This document shows positions 23,811 to 32,169 of a stretch of 32,491 nucleotides of DNA, piece by piece. This DNA comes from an uncultured Lachnospiraceae bacterium (GTDB taxonomy: Bacteria > Bacillota > Clostridia > Lachnospirales > Lachnospiraceae): contig CANQQG010000027.1 of NCBI GenBank assembly GCA_947625875.1, positions 1 through 32,491 of the forward strand, in the 5' to 3' direction. The notes under the pieces are model-generated. The model searched no databases. It saw only the letters and a list, made by a program, of their open reading frames with translations, and had not been told where the DNA came from. Numbering within the stretch: the first letter of the stretch is position 1; each line of letters begins with the position of its first letter. A program made the position numbers and the translations under genes.

Positions 23811-24236
23811 CTAATGATCCTCCCTGCGGTTCGGCGCCCTGCGGCTCTCCTCTTCGTCATACAGCCGGTCAAGCCGTTTCAGACGCCTGTAAAAACGTCT
23901 GAGATCACGTTTTCCCTCCGCATAGAAAAGATTCGCATAGATATCCACCGCAACCAGATACACAAGCTGGAAGATAAGATACCGCACCAAAACCGCAATC
24001 CCAAACTGCACGATATCCATGGAGTCTAACTGTTCAATCAGCTCATCAAAATGATACATTCCCCACATCAGCAGTATGATCCCATATGCCGCCGTCCCCG
24101 CAGCAAAGGCCTTAAAAAGATGCCGTCCCACAAAATCACTGCGGAAAAACCGCGTCATCATTTTATATTTTTTTCCATTGTGCGCCTCATAAGCCGCAAG
24201 CTTTGTCATTTCACGGACACGCTCCTGATCGATCAC
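23811..24236 (-). CDS. Small membrane protein of unknown function
   Basis: 141 residues with two predicted helices (about 44-60 and 78-100) and a long basic, arginine-rich C-terminal segment (RDLRRFYRRLKRLDRLY) that looks like an amphipathic cytoplasmic helix. The start is GTG with GGAGG 9 bases upstream. It lies 31 bases after a terminator-like hairpin and 8 bases before the larger membrane protein at 22801. No family recognised. It may partner the larger protein. Confidence 0.82.
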   Translation of the reverse strand: MIDQERVREMTKLAAYEAHNGKKYKMMTRFFRSDFVGRHLFKAFAAGTAAYGIILLMWGMYHFDELIEQLDSMDIVQFGIAVLVRYLIFQLVYLVAVDIYANLFYAEGKRDLRRFYRRLKRLDRLYDEEESRRAPNRREDH

Positions 24237-24266
24237 GTTCTATCCACCTCCGCAGCATACGCCAAA

Positions 24267-24296
24267 AGAGAGAACGCCTGCCGCGGCATCCTCTCT
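24267..24296 (-). terminator. Hairpin after yvyF, just ahead of the cdaA operon
   Basis: Twelve-base-pair stem (with one or two G-T pairs) and a 6-base loop, followed on the minus strand by TTTT. It sits 22 bases after the yvyF stop and 31 bases before the GTG of the next gene, leaving almost no room for a separate promoter. It is probably a partial terminator or attenuator. Confidence 0.7.
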
Positions 24297-24317
24297 TCTG
24301 TATCGAAAACCCACCGC

Positions 24318-24725
24318 TTAACTATCCAAAAAACGCATTTTATTCCCGTTCGATGACAACGGCTTTCTTCCCTCGTCCTGCTGCGGCCGCTCCACCGCTT
24401 TTGAAAGATTGCTGATCATTTTCCCTTTGCAGGCCTCACAATATTTTCCAAATTTTATCGTTTTCCCGCAATTCATGCACTCTATCCCAACCGGAGAATC
24501 GTCTGCAAATTTCAGGCGCTCTTCGCGTATCCATGTCTTTAACTGCTTTGTCGTTACATCCACCTCTTCCGATATATCCTTGATACTGGCGCTCGGATGT
24601 TCATTGATATATGCCTTTACTTCCCGGAATTTTTCTTCAAGTTTATCCTGGCACGACGGACAGATCGGCGCTCCCGATAAATAGTTAAATAATCTTTTAC
24701 AATTTCTGCATGGCCTTACGTCCAT
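24318..24725 (-). CDS. yvyF: Flagellar-region zinc-binding protein, YvyF/TIGR03826-like
   Basis: 135 residues. An N-terminal zinc ribbon (CRNCKRLF, then CPSCQ) precedes a helix-turn-helix-like middle (ASIKDISEEVDVTTKQLKTWI) and a second Cys pair set (CMNCGKTI, CEACKGKM). This layout matches the YvyF family found beside comF and flagellar genes in Bacillus. Its biochemical role is unclear; a regulatory or chaperone-like role in flagellar gene expression is usually suggested. AAGGGGG precedes the ATG. It follows comF by 29 bases and ends at a hairpin. Confidence 0.85.
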   Translation of the reverse strand: MDVRPCRNCKRLFNYLSGAPICPSCQDKLEEKFREVKAYINEHPSASIKDISEEVDVTTKQLKTWIREERLKFADDSPVGIECMNCGKTIKFGKYCEACKGKMISNLSKAVERPQQDEGRKPLSSNGNKMRFLDS

Positions 24726-24754
24726 TTGAACAGCCCCCTTTACCGTTATAATAA

Positions 24755-25534
24755 TTAATCAAAACCGCTGCCGATACTGATGCATAAAACATACACCTCT
24801 CCGACTCCCGCCTCTTTTAAAACCGCAGCGGCCGCATTCAAAGTACTGCCTGTCGTATAGATATCGTCAACCAGCAACACTCTCTTTAATTTTACTATAT
24901 TTTTGCCAACTTTAAAAGCCTTTTTCAGGTTATTTTTACGTTCTTTTGCAGAAAGTTTTTTCAAAGGCGCCGTATTCTTCACCCGATACAGCAATCGGTT
25001 CTCCAACGGAACGCCGCACAGCGCGCAGAGCCGCCCGGCAAACAGCTCCGCCTGGTTATAGCCGCGCTTTTTCTGCCGTTTTTTGTGCAGCGGGACGGGG
25101 ATCACCGCCTCTATGCCCGCCGTCCGGATAAAACCGCCATACACGCGGTACGCCTCCGCCGCAAAGAACTCCGCATAATCCCTGCGGTTTCCATACTTAT
25201 AACGGTACAGGATCCGGCGCATATGCCCCTGATAAATCCAGACGGCGCGTCCCTGCGCAAACTCATGCTGCGCGCTCCGGCAATCCCCGCAGTATTCCTG
25301 CCGCATATCCGCGAGCGGCCTGCCGCATTTGCAGCAGCAGGGCTGCCTTACATACGCCAGCTTCCGCGCACACGACGGGCAGATGAGCCGCCCCCGTTCC
25401 GGCACGCGGTTACAGACCGGACAGCGGTTCGGATAAATCTGCCTGACCGCTTTTTCCGGCAGTGTCTTCATTGCTCTCAATAATCTCTGCACGTAATTCT
25501 CCTTCCACTCTCTCTTTACGCGCATCGTGATCAT
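24755..25534 (-). CDS. comFC: ComF family protein (ComFC-like phosphoribosyltransferase fold)
   Basis: 259 residues. Four CxxC pairs near the N-terminus (CPVC, CPSC, CCKC, CGDC) form the zinc-finger part. The C-terminal phosphoribosyltransferase domain has PVPLHKKRQKKRGYNQAE and the PRPP loop VLLVDDIYTTGSTL. ComFC acts in the cytoplasm in uptake of transforming DNA together with ComFA, which is not in the window. The ATG shares an ATGA overlap with the recD2 stop, a classic coupling arrangement; a second ATG at 25525 is possible. Confidence 0.93.
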   Translation of the reverse strand: MITMRVKREWKENYVQRLLRAMKTLPEKAVRQIYPNRCPVCNRVPERGRLICPSCARKLAYVRQPCCCKCGRPLADMRQEYCGDCRSAQHEFAQGRAVWIYQGHMRRILYRYKYGNRRDYAEFFAAEAYRVYGGFIRTAGIEAVIPVPLHKKRQKKRGYNQAELFAGRLCALCGVPLENRLLYRVKNTAPLKKLSAKERKNNLKKAFKVGKNIVKLKRVLLVDDIYTTGSTLNAAAAVLKEAGVGEVYVLCISIGSGFD

Positions 25535-27753
25535 TTCTGCTGTTCAATCATATCCAGTTCCAAAATCCTGTTTTTTAATCCGCAATAGCGCTTTTGTTCG
25601 CTGACGTTTTCCGCCATTTCAGAAAACACCCGCTCATCGCCCACAAGCGTAACGCATTTTTTGGCCCGCGTGACAGCCGTATAAAGCAGATTCCGGTTCA
25701 TCAGCATCCGCGGCCCGCCCAATAGCGGAATGACCACCGCCGGATACTCGCTCCCCTGTGACTTGTGGATCGTAATCGCATACGCAAGCTCCAGCTCCTC
25801 CAGCAATTTAAACGGATATTCCACGCTCCTGCCCTCATCAAACTCCACCGTCACGATCTCCGCAAATTCATTGATCCGGCGGATCACGCCCATGTCGCCG
25901 TTAAAAACGCCCATGCCCTTTTCCATCGCCAGCCCATACCGGTTACGGACTTCCCATTCGAGCTGGTAATTGTTTTTCACCTGCATGACCTTATCCCCTT
26001 CGCGGAAAATGCGCTCTCCATGTTCCTTTTCTTTTTTTTCCTCCGAGGGCGGATTCAGATACTGCTGCAGCACCGTATTTAAACGCTCTACGCCGAGCAG
26101 GCCCTTCCGCGTCGGCGTAAGCACCTGGATATCGTACATCTCCGCATCCACATATTTTGGCATTTTCTGTACGACAAGCTGTAAAACCACATTTATGATT
26201 TTATCCGCATCATACCGCTTCAGGAAAAAGAAATCCCGGCTCTGATTATCCAATAGGACCGGCTCGCCGCGGTTGATCTTATGCGCATTCACAATAATAT
26301 CGCTCTGGCTCGCCTGGCGGAAAATCTTTGTCAGGCGCACCACATGATATTTTCCGGAGGCGATGATATCCTTTAACACGCTGCCCGGCCCCACGCTCGG
26401 AAGCTGGTTCGTATCGCCGACCAAAATCAGCCGCGTAGACGGCGCGATCGCTTTCAAAAGCGAATGCATCAGGGAAATATCAACCATGGACATTTCATCT
26501 ATGATGACGGCGTCCGTTTCCAACGGGTTATTTTCGTCCCGCTCAAAACCCGCATTCCCTTCGATCCCGCCGTTTAATTCCAGCATCCGGTGAATCGTGC
26601 GCGCTTCATACCCCGTCGTCTCGCTCATGCGCTTCGCCGCGCGTCCGGTCGGGGCCGCCAGCATAAAATCCAGCCCAAGCATATGAAAATACCGGATAAT
26701 CGCATTGATCGTCGTCGTCTTGCCGGTGCCCGGCCCGCCCGTAATGATCAAAAAACCGTCCTGCACCGCTTCCCGCACCGCCAGCCGCTGGTTTTCGTCC
26801 AGCTCGATATGCTCCTGGCCCTCAATGCGGGCAAGCCCTTTTGCCAGTTCTTCCTCCGATATTTTATGCCGGACGTCCAGTTCCCGCAGCAGGACGGCTA
26901 CGTTATTTTCCATCGTATAGTAAGCCGCGGCGTAAACCTGCGTTTCATCTCCCGCCTGTTTTATCACAATGCGCCGCTCAACCGCAAGATCCATATAATG
27001 ATCTTCAACCGCAGCCTCATCTACGCCGAGCATCTCCGCGGCCCGCACCGTCAGCTGCTCCTGCGGCAGATACGTATGCCCGTCCGCGCTTGCCTGCATT
27101 AAAGTATACAAAATACCGCTCCGGATACGAAAATCCGAATCCGCGCGAATCCCCGCGCGCATGGCAATCTCATCTGCAATCTTAAACCCGACGCCCTGTA
27201 TGTCGTCCGCCAGCCGGTACGGATTCTCCCGAATGATCCCATAGACCTGCGCCCCATACTTCTGATACACCTTCCCGGCAAGCGCAAGCGATATCCCATA
27301 CTGTTGCAGAAAGATCATCGCCTGCCGCAGCTCTCTTTTTTCTCCTATCTGTGCGGAGATCTCCTGTGCCTTGCGCTCGCTGATCCCCTTAATCTCCGCA
27401 AGGCGTTCCGGTTCCTCCTCAATAATGCGGAACGTATCCTTCCCAAATTTCCGCACGATACGGGCCGCAAGCGCCACGCCGATCCCCTTGATCGCCCCCG
27501 AACCCAGATACCGCTCAATCGCAAACGCATCCTCCGGCTCTTTTTCTTCATAAGAAGCAACCTTAAACTGCCTGCCATAAGACGGATGCTCGGTAAAATC
27601 CCCTTTTAACGCTACGTTCATTCCCTCTGTAATGCCGCTCATTGCGCCAACACAGGTCAGTTCCTCCTCATCCGCCGCCAGCACAAGAACGGTATATCCA
27701 TTTTCCTGATTCTGAAATATAATATGGTCTATGTAACCTGTTACTTTTTCCAA
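25531..27753 (-). CDS. recD2: RecD2-type ATP-dependent DNA helicase
   Basis: 740 residues from a TTG at 27753. An N-terminal OB-like region (TGYIDHIIFQNQENGYTVL) is followed by helix-hairpin-helix repeats with KGIS and the superfamily 1B helicase core. Walker A is GGPGTGKTTT (about 339-348), Walker B VIIDEMSMVD, and the C-terminal motifs are ITIHKSQGSEYPAVV and YTAVTRAKK. RecD2 unwinds DNA 5' to 3' in repair and replication-fork processing without RecBC. The TTG gives the usual start (EKVTGYI) with GGGTGA nearby; an in-frame TTG at 27768 is a longer alternative without a ribosome site. It begins 22 bases after the terminator of the rod operon. Confidence 0.95.
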   Translation of the reverse strand: MEKVTGYIDHIIFQNQENGYTVLVLAADEEELTCVGAMSGITEGMNVALKGDFTEHPSYGRQFKVASYEEKEPEDAFAIERYLGSGAIKGIGVALAARIVRKFGKDTFRIIEEEPERLAEIKGISERKAQEISAQIGEKRELRQAMIFLQQYGISLALAGKVYQKYGAQVYGIIRENPYRLADDIQGVGFKIADEIAMRAGIRADSDFRIRSGILYTLMQASADGHTYLPQEQLTVRAAEMLGVDEAAVEDHYMDLAVERRIVIKQAGDETQVYAAAYYTMENNVAVLLRELDVRHKISEEELAKGLARIEGQEHIELDENQRLAVREAVQDGFLIITGGPGTGKTTTINAIIRYFHMLGLDFMLAAPTGRAAKRMSETTGYEARTIHRMLELNGGIEGNAGFERDENNPLETDAVIIDEMSMVDISLMHSLLKAIAPSTRLILVGDTNQLPSVGPGSVLKDIIASGKYHVVRLTKIFRQASQSDIIVNAHKINRGEPVLLDNQSRDFFFLKRYDADKIINVVLQLVVQKMPKYVDAEMYDIQVLTPTRKGLLGVERLNTVLQQYLNPPSEEKKEKEHGERIFREGDKVMQVKNNYQLEWEVRNRYGLAMEKGMGVFNGDMGVIRRINEFAEIVTVEFDEGRSVEYPFKLLEELELAYAITIHKSQGSEYPAVVIPLLGGPRMLMNRNLLYTAVTRAKKCVTLVGDERVFSEMAENVSEQKRYCGLKNRILELDMIEQQK

Positions 27754-27774
27754 TCTGTTCACCCGCAAAGTAGC

Positions 27775-27798
27775 AAAAAGGGCTGCCGGAGCAGCCCT
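27775..27798 (-). terminator. Intrinsic terminator of the flagellar rod operon
   Basis: Perfect stem GGGCTGC/GCAGCCC with a TCCG loop, followed on the minus strand by TTTTT. It lies 10 bases after the stop of the rod-binding protein and 22 bases before the recD2 start. Confidence 0.9.
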
Positions 27799-27807
27799 CT
27801 TACCCTT

Positions 27808-28167
27808 TTATTCCTCTATATGATAATTCCGTTTCATCTGTTCATAAAGCTGCTGCGCAAGCTTGCCGCCACTCTGCTCCGTCGTCTGCGAAGCCAGCTC
27901 CTGAACCATATTATCCTTATAATAATCCAGCAGCGTTGACATCGAAGAATCTTCCGAACCAAACAGGTCTACGGATTTAAACATCTCCTTATAAACCTGT
28001 TCCAGAAAATACGCCTCAAACTCTTTGCAGACCTCCAGCAGCTCCCCGCCTGAATTTGAATTGTCCGAAGAGACACGATCCAGCTTATCGGATAATTTCG
28101 CGCCAAAGGCATTCGAAGCCGCCATCGCCCCGAGATAACTGTCAATGCCATTAATCGCTATGCTCAT
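27808..28167 (-). CDS. Rod-binding protein, FlgJ N-terminal-like (no hydrolase domain)
   Basis: 119 residues. CKEFEAYFLEQVYKEMFKS is the signature of the rod-binding domain found at the N-terminus of FlgJ; the middle (STLLDYYKDNMVQELASQ) also fits. In proteobacteria FlgJ adds a muramidase domain. Here only the rod-binding half exists, as in many Firmicutes. It probably caps or scaffolds the growing flagellar rod outside the membrane. GGAGGG precedes the ATG. It is last of a three-gene rod operon closed by a terminator. Confidence 0.88.
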   Translation of the reverse strand: MSIAINGIDSYLGAMAASNAFGAKLSDKLDRVSSDNSNSGGELLEVCKEFEAYFLEQVYKEMFKSVDLFGSEDSSMSTLLDYYKDNMVQELASQTTEQSGGKLAQQLYEQMKRNYHIEE

Positions 28168-28178
28168 TTATATCCCTC

Positions 28179-28994
28179 CTATCGCTTCAGGTTATTCGCC
28201 TGCTCCAGCATCGTGTCGGAGGTTGTGATCGCCTTTGAATTTAATTCATAAGCCCTCTGCGCAATGATCAGGTTTACCATCTCATCCGCCACCTGCACAT
28301 TCGACCCTTCCAGATACCCCTGCCGGACGCTGCTCAATCGCAATCCCTGCGTCGTCGCCTCATTTAACGGCGCGCCGGACGCCGCCGTTTCCACATAATA
28401 TGTACCCGAAATTTTTTCCAGGCCCGCATCGTTATTAAACTGCCACAGGCCGACGCTCTGGTTCATCTCCACATAGTTCCCCTCTGCGTCCGTATAAGCG
28501 ACTGCGCCCCTGCTTGAAAATACAACGCGCTCGGCCGGAACGCCCTCCGGCAAAACGATCTGGTTTCCATTGGAATCCAGCACCTCATAGCCCTCCGCCG
28601 TACAGAGCGTCAGACCCTGCGGCCCTTCACTCCAGACAAAATCGCCATTCCTCGTATAATAAACGTCCCCGTTCAGCCCGCTCACTGCAAACAGCCCGTT
28701 TCCTTCGATCCCAAGCGCGCTCATGCTGTCTACGTCATACAGCGGGCCCTGTATAAACTGAGATGTGATAGACGCAACGCGCGTCCCAAGCCCGACCTGC
28801 GCCGAGATCGGTTTCTGCGCGCCGTTCGCTGTCGTCGTCCGCGTCTGCAGCGTCTGATACAACAATGTTTTAAACTCCGGCTTCTCTGTTTTGTAGCCAA
28901 CGGTATTCACATTCGCCAGATTATTCGATATCGAATCCACGTTGGTCTGCTGCGCGCGCATACCCGACGCCGCGCTCCACAATGCTCTCATCAT
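28179..28994 (-). CDS. flgG: Flagellar basal-body rod protein FlgG (FlhP-like)
   Basis: 271 residues, typical for FlgG. The N-terminal rod signature is MRALWSAASGMRAQQ followed by ISNNLANVNTVGYK. The centre holds EGNGLFAVSG, and the C-terminal motif EGSNVQVADEMVNLIIAQRAYELNSK is the rod/hook conserved end (shown here in part: VADEMVNLIIAQRAYE). It forms the distal rod of the flagellum and is secreted through the flagellar export apparatus. GGAAGGAG lies 12 bases before the ATG. In Bacillus the equivalent pair flhO-flhP also lies next to mbl. Confidence 0.94.
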   Translation of the reverse strand: MMRALWSAASGMRAQQTNVDSISNNLANVNTVGYKTEKPEFKTLLYQTLQTRTTTANGAQKPISAQVGLGTRVASITSQFIQGPLYDVDSMSALGIEGNGLFAVSGLNGDVYYTRNGDFVWSEGPQGLTLCTAEGYEVLDSNGNQIVLPEGVPAERVVFSSRGAVAYTDAEGNYVEMNQSVGLWQFNNDAGLEKISGTYYVETAASGAPLNEATTQGLRLSSVRQGYLEGSNVQVADEMVNLIIAQRAYELNSKAITTSDTMLEQANNLKR

Positions 28995-29101
28995 AATTTA
29001 CGCAATCTCCTTCCGCGGCAATCCCTGCCGTTTTCTTATGCGCCTTCCATGGTCTTCTTTCCTTTTATTTATCCGCAGGCCAGCCTGTTTTTACAATCGC
29101 C

Positions 29102-29905
29102 TTATACCCTGCCGACGTCATTTGCCGCCTTATCCAGCATACCGTCAAACGTCTGTATGAGTTTCTGGTTTGACTCATACGCGCGCGCGATCGTTATCAT
29201 TGTGACCATCTCGTCCACAACCTGCACGTTTGACGCCTCAATATAACCCTGCTCAATCTTTGCATCCGCTGCGACGATCTCGCCGCCGTCGATGAGGTTA
29301 TACATATTTTCGCCGTATTTTTCCAGATAATTATAATCCGCGACGTCAATCAGGCCAATCTGCCCGACCACCTGATTGTTCTGGTATACAAAACCGCTCT
29401 GGTCGATCGTAAAATCCTGGTTCGGATCCAGCTGAATAAAATTATTTGCCGACGGATCGCCGTTCTGCGCGCCGTTCTGGTTCAATACATAGTCGCCGTC
29501 CTTTGTGCGCAGATATCCGTCCGTACTGATCGTAAACGCGCCGTCCCTTGTGTATTTCACCGACGTGTTCCCCTGCTTATCCGTAAACGAGATCGCAAAA
29601 AAACCATCTCCGTCGATCGCGCAGTCATATTTATTTTCCGTAACGATAAAACTGCCCTGGCTGTAATCCGTATAGGTCTCCCCGATCTTCACGCCCAGAT
29701 TCACATCGCCGAGCGAACGCGGCAGGCGTCCCGGTTCGGAAGAATCCTTGATCCGCAAAGCGAGCTGCGACTTGAAGGATTCCGCTGTCGCGCCTTCTTT
29801 TTTGTAACCGTTTGTATCCACATTCGCCAGATTGTTCGTAATCACGTCCATCCGGTTCATCTCATTTACCATGCCGGTCCATGCCGTATACAGCCCTTTA
29901 ACCAT
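29102..29905 (-). CDS. flgF: Flagellar hook-basal body protein, FlgF-like (FlhO-like)
   Basis: 267 residues. The N-terminus (MVKGLYTAWTGMVNEMNRMD, then ITNNLANVDTNGYKKEG) and C-terminus (ASNVQVVDEMVTMITIARAY) bracket a FlgF/FlgG-type proximal rod protein; IDGDGFFAI marks the D1 domain. It is the first gene after a sigma-A promoter and precedes flgG by 107 bases, a gap in which I see only the flgG ribosome site and a short weak hairpin. FlgF and FlgG are similar, so FlgF is assigned by position and by the divergence from the flgG copy. Confidence 0.88.
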   Translation of the reverse strand: MVKGLYTAWTGMVNEMNRMDVITNNLANVDTNGYKKEGATAESFKSQLALRIKDSSEPGRLPRSLGDVNLGVKIGETYTDYSQGSFIVTENKYDCAIDGDGFFAISFTDKQGNTSVKYTRDGAFTISTDGYLRTKDGDYVLNQNGAQNGDPSANNFIQLDPNQDFTIDQSGFVYQNNQVVGQIGLIDVADYNYLEKYGENMYNLIDGGEIVAADAKIEQGYIEASNVQVVDEMVTMITIARAYESNQKLIQTFDGMLDKAANDVGRV

Positions 29906-29948
29906 GTATCCTGCCCCCTGTTATGCTCGTTGAAATTGCATATATACT

Positions 29949-29977
29949 ATTATAACGCGAAAAATATCCGCTGTCTA
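29949..29977 (-). promoter_or_regulatory. Sigma-A type promoter for the rod operon
   Basis: Minus strand TAGACA (29972-29977), a 17-base spacer, then TATAAT (29949-29954), 43 bases before the flgF start and 20 bases after the mbl stop. I did not see a sigma-28 flagellar promoter, so these rod genes may be expressed by the housekeeping sigma factor. Confidence 0.78.
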
Positions 29978-29997
29978 CGTCTTTTTGCAGCAATTCC

Positions 29998-31002
29998 TTA
30001 CGCCTTTTCTTCATCATCTCGTTTTCCTGCAAGAAACTCCACGTATTTTCCCGTCCCGATCGCCACACAGGTCATCGGCTCTTCCGCCGTCATCGTATTA
30101 ATGCCCGTTTTTTCCTCAATCAGTTCCTCAAGGCCGCGCAGCAGCGCGCCGCCGCCCGTCAGGACAATGCCCCTGTCCGCTACGTCCGCCGCAAGTTCCG
30201 GCGGCGTCTTCTCCAAAACGCTGTGTACGGCCTCTACGATCTGCAGCGTCGCTTCCCGCAGAGCTTCCTCTGTCTCTTCGGAAGACACCGTCACTGTCTT
30301 CGGAAGTCCCGTCACAAGATTCCGTCCGCGCACATCGATCGTTTCCGGCTGCGCAAGCGGATAGCAGGTGCCGATTTTTATTTTAATATCCTCCGCCGTG
30401 CGTTCGCCGATCAGCAGATTATGTTTTTTCCTCATATAACGGACAATCGCTTCGTCAAAATCGTCGCCCGCAATTTTTATAGACGTACTGACAACGGAAC
30501 CGCCCAGTGAGATAACCGCGATATCCGCCGTACCGCCGCCAATATCCACGATCATATTTCCGCAGGGACGGGAAATATCGATCCCCGCGCCGATCGCCGC
30601 CGCAATCGGCTCCTCAATGATCTCCACTGTCCGCGCGCCTGCCTGATACGTCGCGTCCTCTACCGCCTTTTTTTCAACCTCCGTCACGCCGCTCGGCACA
30701 CAGACCGTAATGCGCGGTTTCCGGAAACTTTTCTTCCCAAGCGCTTTCTGAATAAAATATTTGATCATCTGCTCTGTGACTGTATAATCTGAAATAACGC
30801 CCTGCCGCAGCGGACGGACCGCCACAATATTTCCCGGCGTACGCCCGAGCATCAGGCGGGCCTCTTCTCCAATTGCCTTAATTTTATTTGTATCGCGGTC
30901 AAATGCTACAACGGAAGGCTCCTTTAATACGACGCCTTTTCCCTTAATGTAAACAAGAATGCTTGCTGTTCCTAAATCAATTCCAATATCTGCTCCCATC
31001 AT
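29998..31002 (-). CDS. mbl: Rod shape-determining actin-like protein (MreB/Mbl)
   Basis: 334 residues, full length for MreB. ATP-binding motifs of the actin family are clear: phosphate 1 GIDLGTASILVY near the N-terminus, phosphate 2 IVDIGGGTADIAVIS, and GIVLTGGGALL near the C-terminus; EEPIAAAIGAG and GEEARLMLGRTPGNI are MreB hallmarks. It forms membrane-bound filaments that steer lateral wall synthesis. The neighbourhood (rod protein genes immediately downstream) mirrors Bacillus mbl-flhO-flhP, which favours mbl over mreB. No mreC/mreD nearby. AAAGGGG precedes the ATG by about 9 bases. Confidence 0.93.
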   Translation of the reverse strand: MMGADIGIDLGTASILVYIKGKGVVLKEPSVVAFDRDTNKIKAIGEEARLMLGRTPGNIVAVRPLRQGVISDYTVTEQMIKYFIQKALGKKSFRKPRITVCVPSGVTEVEKKAVEDATYQAGARTVEIIEEPIAAAIGAGIDISRPCGNMIVDIGGGTADIAVISLGGSVVSTSIKIAGDDFDEAIVRYMRKKHNLLIGERTAEDIKIKIGTCYPLAQPETIDVRGRNLVTGLPKTVTVSSEETEEALREATLQIVEAVHSVLEKTPPELAADVADRGIVLTGGGALLRGLEELIEEKTGINTMTAEEPMTCVAIGTGKYVEFLAGKRDDEEKA

Positions 31003-31241
31003 TACAGATATCCCCTTTCATCGTTCTATGAATTTACTTCCTGTGACTTTTCCCGGATATGGTTTTACACGCATGATATAACTATTTTTCCATACTAAGT
31101 TTTATTATATACAATAAATTCCATTTTTCATAGCGCTTTTTTAATTTCCACAAAATTTTAAAGAATCAGCAATTTCCGCGCTTGTTTTTGTGCAATTTTT
31201 TCATTACAGGCTTTTGGACAGCCATCTGCTCCAAACCAGAG
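31003..31241 (-). other. AT-rich intergenic region between nudC and mbl
   Basis: 239 bases without an open frame of note, the longest gap in the window. It ends with the mbl ribosome site and contains a consensus -10 box. I found no convincing terminator for nudC: a GC stem at the very end of the nudC frame is followed by A, not U, on the transcribed strand. Confidence 0.6.
31104..31109 (-). promoter_or_regulatory. Possible -10 box of the mbl promoter
   Basis: TATAAT on the minus strand in AT-rich DNA, about 100 bases before the mbl ATG, with TTG a few bases upstream. No good -35 hexamer at 16-18 bases, so this is tentative. Confidence 0.35.
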
Positions 31242-32138
31242 TCACCCTTTTTTCGCCGGACTTCCGGCAGCCGGTTCTCCGCCCTCATAAAAAACCCGCA
31301 TCATTTCTCTTGTAAGGCTGAATCCGTCATCCATATCTTTTAACTGTTCCCGTAACACCCATTCCGCTTCAGAAAGTTCCCCTTCATCTCTGTGTATCGT
31401 ATCGTCCCCGTCCAGCTCTGCAAAATACCCGATTAACAGATTGCTGTCAATCCCCCATGGCTGCGTCTTATAATAACGTATATTTTTTACCCGCAGGCCG
31501 ACTTCCTCAAAAACCTCCCTGCGCACAGTGTCCTCCGCCGTCTCCCCAATCTCCACAAATCCTGCCAGCAGCGCATAACGTTTATACTCACGCCCCGCAT
31601 ATTTAGAGAGCACAATCTTATCTCCATTTGTCACTGCCACAATAACTGCCGGCGCAATCTTCGGCCATACCTGATTTCCACATAAACCGCAGGATAACAT
31701 CCGCTCCCGCTTATTCCTCACTAACAGATTCCCGCATCTTCCACAATAACGGTTATCCCGGTACCACACAAATAAATGATATGCCGTATATATTGCAAAA
31801 CAGGCTTCTACCCCCATTTTATAACGAATATCCGTTATTTTTTCAAAACAGAATCTTCCCTTATCCGCCCTTATCCGCCTGTCTTCTTCCTCTGCATTTG
31901 TAAGCAAAAAATAATTGCTGTCATCTATACAGAATAAATACACATAATCATGCCGCTTCCGATCATCAGCATTCCAAAGCGCTTCATCCAAATCCTTACG
32001 GCACACAAAGCAAAAACTGCCCGCTTCTGCTTTTAACATGACGCTTTTTTCCTTAAAAAGCAAAATTCTGTCCTTTTCCTGCGGCTTTTTATCCTCATAT
32101 TCATTATGAAATACCTTTGGCGTAATATCCTGTATCAT
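31242..32138 (-). CDS. nudC: NudC-type Nudix hydrolase (NAD(H) diphosphatase family)
   Basis: 298 residues. A middle zinc ribbon has Cys 132, 135, 150 and 153 (CGRCG, CGLCG). The Nudix box occupies about 193-217 (GFVEIGETAEDTVRREVFEE visible) with its conserved Glu residues. TQPWGIDS after the box corresponds to the SQPWPFP motif that marks NAD(H)-cleaving family members, with only the QPW core kept. It likely hydrolyses NADH to NMNH and AMP, and may remove NAD caps from RNA. AAAGGATG precedes the ATG. It follows the tRNA terminator by 32 bases, leaving its promoter unclear. Confidence 0.9.
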   Translation of the reverse strand: MIQDITPKVFHNEYEDKKPQEKDRILLFKEKSVMLKAEAGSFCFVCRKDLDEALWNADDRKRHDYVYLFCIDDSNYFLLTNAEEEDRRIRADKGRFCFEKITDIRYKMGVEACFAIYTAYHLFVWYRDNRYCGRCGNLLVRNKRERMLSCGLCGNQVWPKIAPAVIVAVTNGDKIVLSKYAGREYKRYALLAGFVEIGETAEDTVRREVFEEVGLRVKNIRYYKTQPWGIDSNLLIGYFAELDGDDTIHRDEGELSEAEWVLREQLKDMDDGFSLTREMMRVFYEGGEPAAGSPAKKG

Positions 32139-32169
32139 ATCAAAACATCCTTTATTTTCTTATGCAGGT

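Noticed and set aside
31242-31280. GC-rich stem at the end of nudC as terminator
   Set aside because: On the transcribed strand the stem is followed by A residues, not U, and lies inside the coding frame.
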